A stretch of 64,000 bases of DNA, taken from an uncultured Flavobacteriaceae bacterium. Its GTDB lineage: Bacteria; Bacteroidota; Bacteroidia; Flavobacteriales; Flavobacteriaceae. Shown one piece after another: positions 62,965 to 64,000 of the stretch. The first letter of the stretch is position 1. The number at the start of each line of letters is the position of its first letter. A program made the translations under genes and the position numbers. The DNA is taken from NCBI GenBank assembly GCA_947487895.1, contig CANKYF010000002.1, positions 186,001 to 250,000 on the forward strand, given 5' to 3'. Below the pieces are notes generated by a model. The model was not told the origin of the DNA. It did not search any database and was given only the letters and a program-made list of their open reading frames with translations.

Positions 62965-63825
62965 TTAAGAGATTTTATTAAAGTTTTTAATTTTCAGTAT
63001 TCCATCTATAGTTTTAATTAAAAATTTATTATCATAGCTTAAAACTATAGATCCTGTAATCTCTTTAGAATAAATTTCTAGTAAAGGTTTATGGGTTATT
63101 TGTTCAGCTTCAAAGATTTTATAACTATAATTCTCTATATCTGTAATACAACCTTGTGTAGATATTCCAAAACTTTTTATTTTTTTTAGCAAATCACTAG
63201 TAGATTCCTTTTTGAAGTCTAAACATCTCATATGAGATGCTCTATTGAAATATGTAGAATTACCTTTTTGAGATATACCTACATATTCAAAATTATTCTC
63301 TATCAATTTTTTCCAACCTTTCTCAAAAACATCTCCTTCAAGTTTTAAAGCCAGAAAATACAATAACCCCAAGTCAATATCTTTAGTTAACTCTTCTTTT
63401 TGTTGATAAATAATAGCACCTGTATCAATCCCTTTATCTATATAATGCATAGTAGCTCCGTAAAAATCATAATCTAAAAAAAACACACCATTCATTGGTG
63501 TTTTTCCTTGTAAATGAGGCAAATAAGTAGGGTGAATATTAATTAAAACTTGGTGTTTTTTAAATTTTCCAACAGGAAAAATAATTGGACATCCATTAGA
63601 TACCAAAATGTCGAAATTCAAAGAATAAAGTTCTTCTAAAACTAAATTCTTTTCTTTCATTATAAATGATTTATATGCAATATTGTTTTTTATAAGGTAA
63701 TTTTCTAAATAACTTCCCCTAAGTGCATAAATTATAATACTTTGCGGGCTTTCAAAATTTAATAGTTTTTCAAAAACATGAATTCTTGACCCAAGAAATA
63801 CTACTTTTTTTGAAAAATCTTTCAT
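62965..63825 (-). CDS. Formyltransferase-family protein
   Basis: From the ATG at 63825 the protein has 286 residues; an in-frame ATG at 63882 would add 19 residues and overlap the divergent gene's leader. The formyltransferase catalytic triad is visible: Asn96 and His98 in LINIHPTYLP, and Asp134 in DKGIDTGAII. GKTPMNGVFF and GATMHYIDKG also fit. Related enzymes use N10-formyl-tetrahydrofolate to N-formylate 4-amino sugars (VioF/WbkC type) or Met-tRNA. The surface-polysaccharide context and the lack of a PglD acetyltransferase make a sugar 4-amino formylation attractive. It is convergent with the carrier-protein gene. Confidence 0.85.
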   Translation of the reverse strand: MKDFSKKVVFLGSRIHVFEKLLNFESPQSIIIYALRGSYLENYLIKNNIAYKSFIMKEKNLVLEELYSLNFDILVSNGCPIIFPVGKFKKHQVLINIHPTYLPHLQGKTPMNGVFFLDYDFYGATMHYIDKGIDTGAIIYQQKEELTKDIDLGLLYFLALKLEGDVFEKGWKKLIENNFEYVGISQKGNSTYFNRASHMRCLDFKKESTSDLLKKIKSFGISTQGCITDIENYSYKIFEAEQITHKPLLEIYSKEITGSIVLSYDNKFLIKTIDGILKIKNFNKIS

Positions 63826-63883
63826 TTTTTTTTTTATATAATTGCAAATGTATTGAATTATATTAGACTTGAAAATAAACATT

Positions 63884-64000
63884 ATGAATTCAAAGAAAAA
63901 ACTGACTAAAGAATATGGTTCATTCTTTCATAAAGTAAACCAAAATACTTTAAAACATAAAACAAGTTTTAACCTTACTAACAAAAGGCTTTTTTACAAC
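63884..64000 (+). CDS. 5' end of an unidentified gene, cut by the window edge
   Basis: An open frame starts at ATG 63884 (MNSKKKLTKEYGSF...) and runs 39 codons to the end of the window without a stop. It is divergent from the formyltransferase gene, with 58 bp between start codons. The start of the protein is polar and basic and does not identify a family. Confidence 0.5.
   Translation, partial: MNSKKKLTKEYGSFFHKVNQNTLKHKTSFNLTNKRLFYN

Noticed and set aside
1-64000. CRISPR arrays, tRNA or rRNA genes, insertion sequences and prophage
   Set aside because: I saw no regularly spaced repeats, cloverleaf-like sequences, transposase-like proteins or phage structural genes by eye; a covariance-model search would be needed to exclude small RNAs.

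Overview
The window looks like a chromosomal segment of a marine-type flavobacterium (Bacteroidota, Flavobacteriaceae). The evidence is low GC content, an LpxC-FabZ fusion, a PorX-type response regulator of the type IX secretion system, two lpxD copies, promoter -7 boxes of the TAnnTTTG form, weak Shine-Dalgarno sequences, and a very large surface-polysaccharide locus. I saw no rRNA, tRNA, CRISPR array, insertion sequence or phage genes.

Region 1 (1-4.9 kb, minus strand) is an ECF-like sigma factor, a membrane anti-sigma-like TPR protein and a TPR-CHAT peptidase in one tight operon. Region 2 (4.9-12.2 kb, minus) is housekeeping: lpxD, lpxC-fabZ, lpxA, efp, a second lpxD and sucD, preceded by an HD phosphohydrolase. 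Region 3 (12.2-22.2 kb) holds porX, tsaE, a small secreted peptide gene overlapping a membrane protein gene, an outer-membrane beta-barrel receptor, alanine dehydrogenase, a small membrane protein, an initiating sugar transferase, proline dehydrogenase and aroB.

Region 4 (22.2-64 kb) is a capsule or O-antigen-like locus. Its assembly genes are cpsB-type phosphatase, wzc, wza, a MurJ-family flippase and a Wzy/WaaL-like polymerase. Its sugar-nucleotide genes predict UDP-4-amino-QuiNAc (PglF/PglE-like), UDP-GlcA/GalA (Ugd plus 4-epimerase) and UDP-GalNAcA (WbpP/WbpO-like). Four GT4 glycosyltransferases, a TupA-like ATP-grasp protein and two AsnB-type amidotransferases follow. A pectate-lyase-like lipoprotein sits between the export/dehydratase block and the main synthesis operon.

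The most striking part is the decoration machinery. There are two acyl carrier proteins, one beside an FkbH-type glyceryl loader and one beside a DltA-like adenylation enzyme. There are also three MBOAT O-acyltransferases, each paired with a membrane-anchored SGNH protein. Together they form an expanded Dlt-like set in a Gram-negative polysaccharide locus. Two of the MBOAT genes lie in opposite orientation and share a perfect 125-nt inverted repeat about 4 kb apart. This could let the intervening cassette invert and exchange the enzymes' C-terminal halves.
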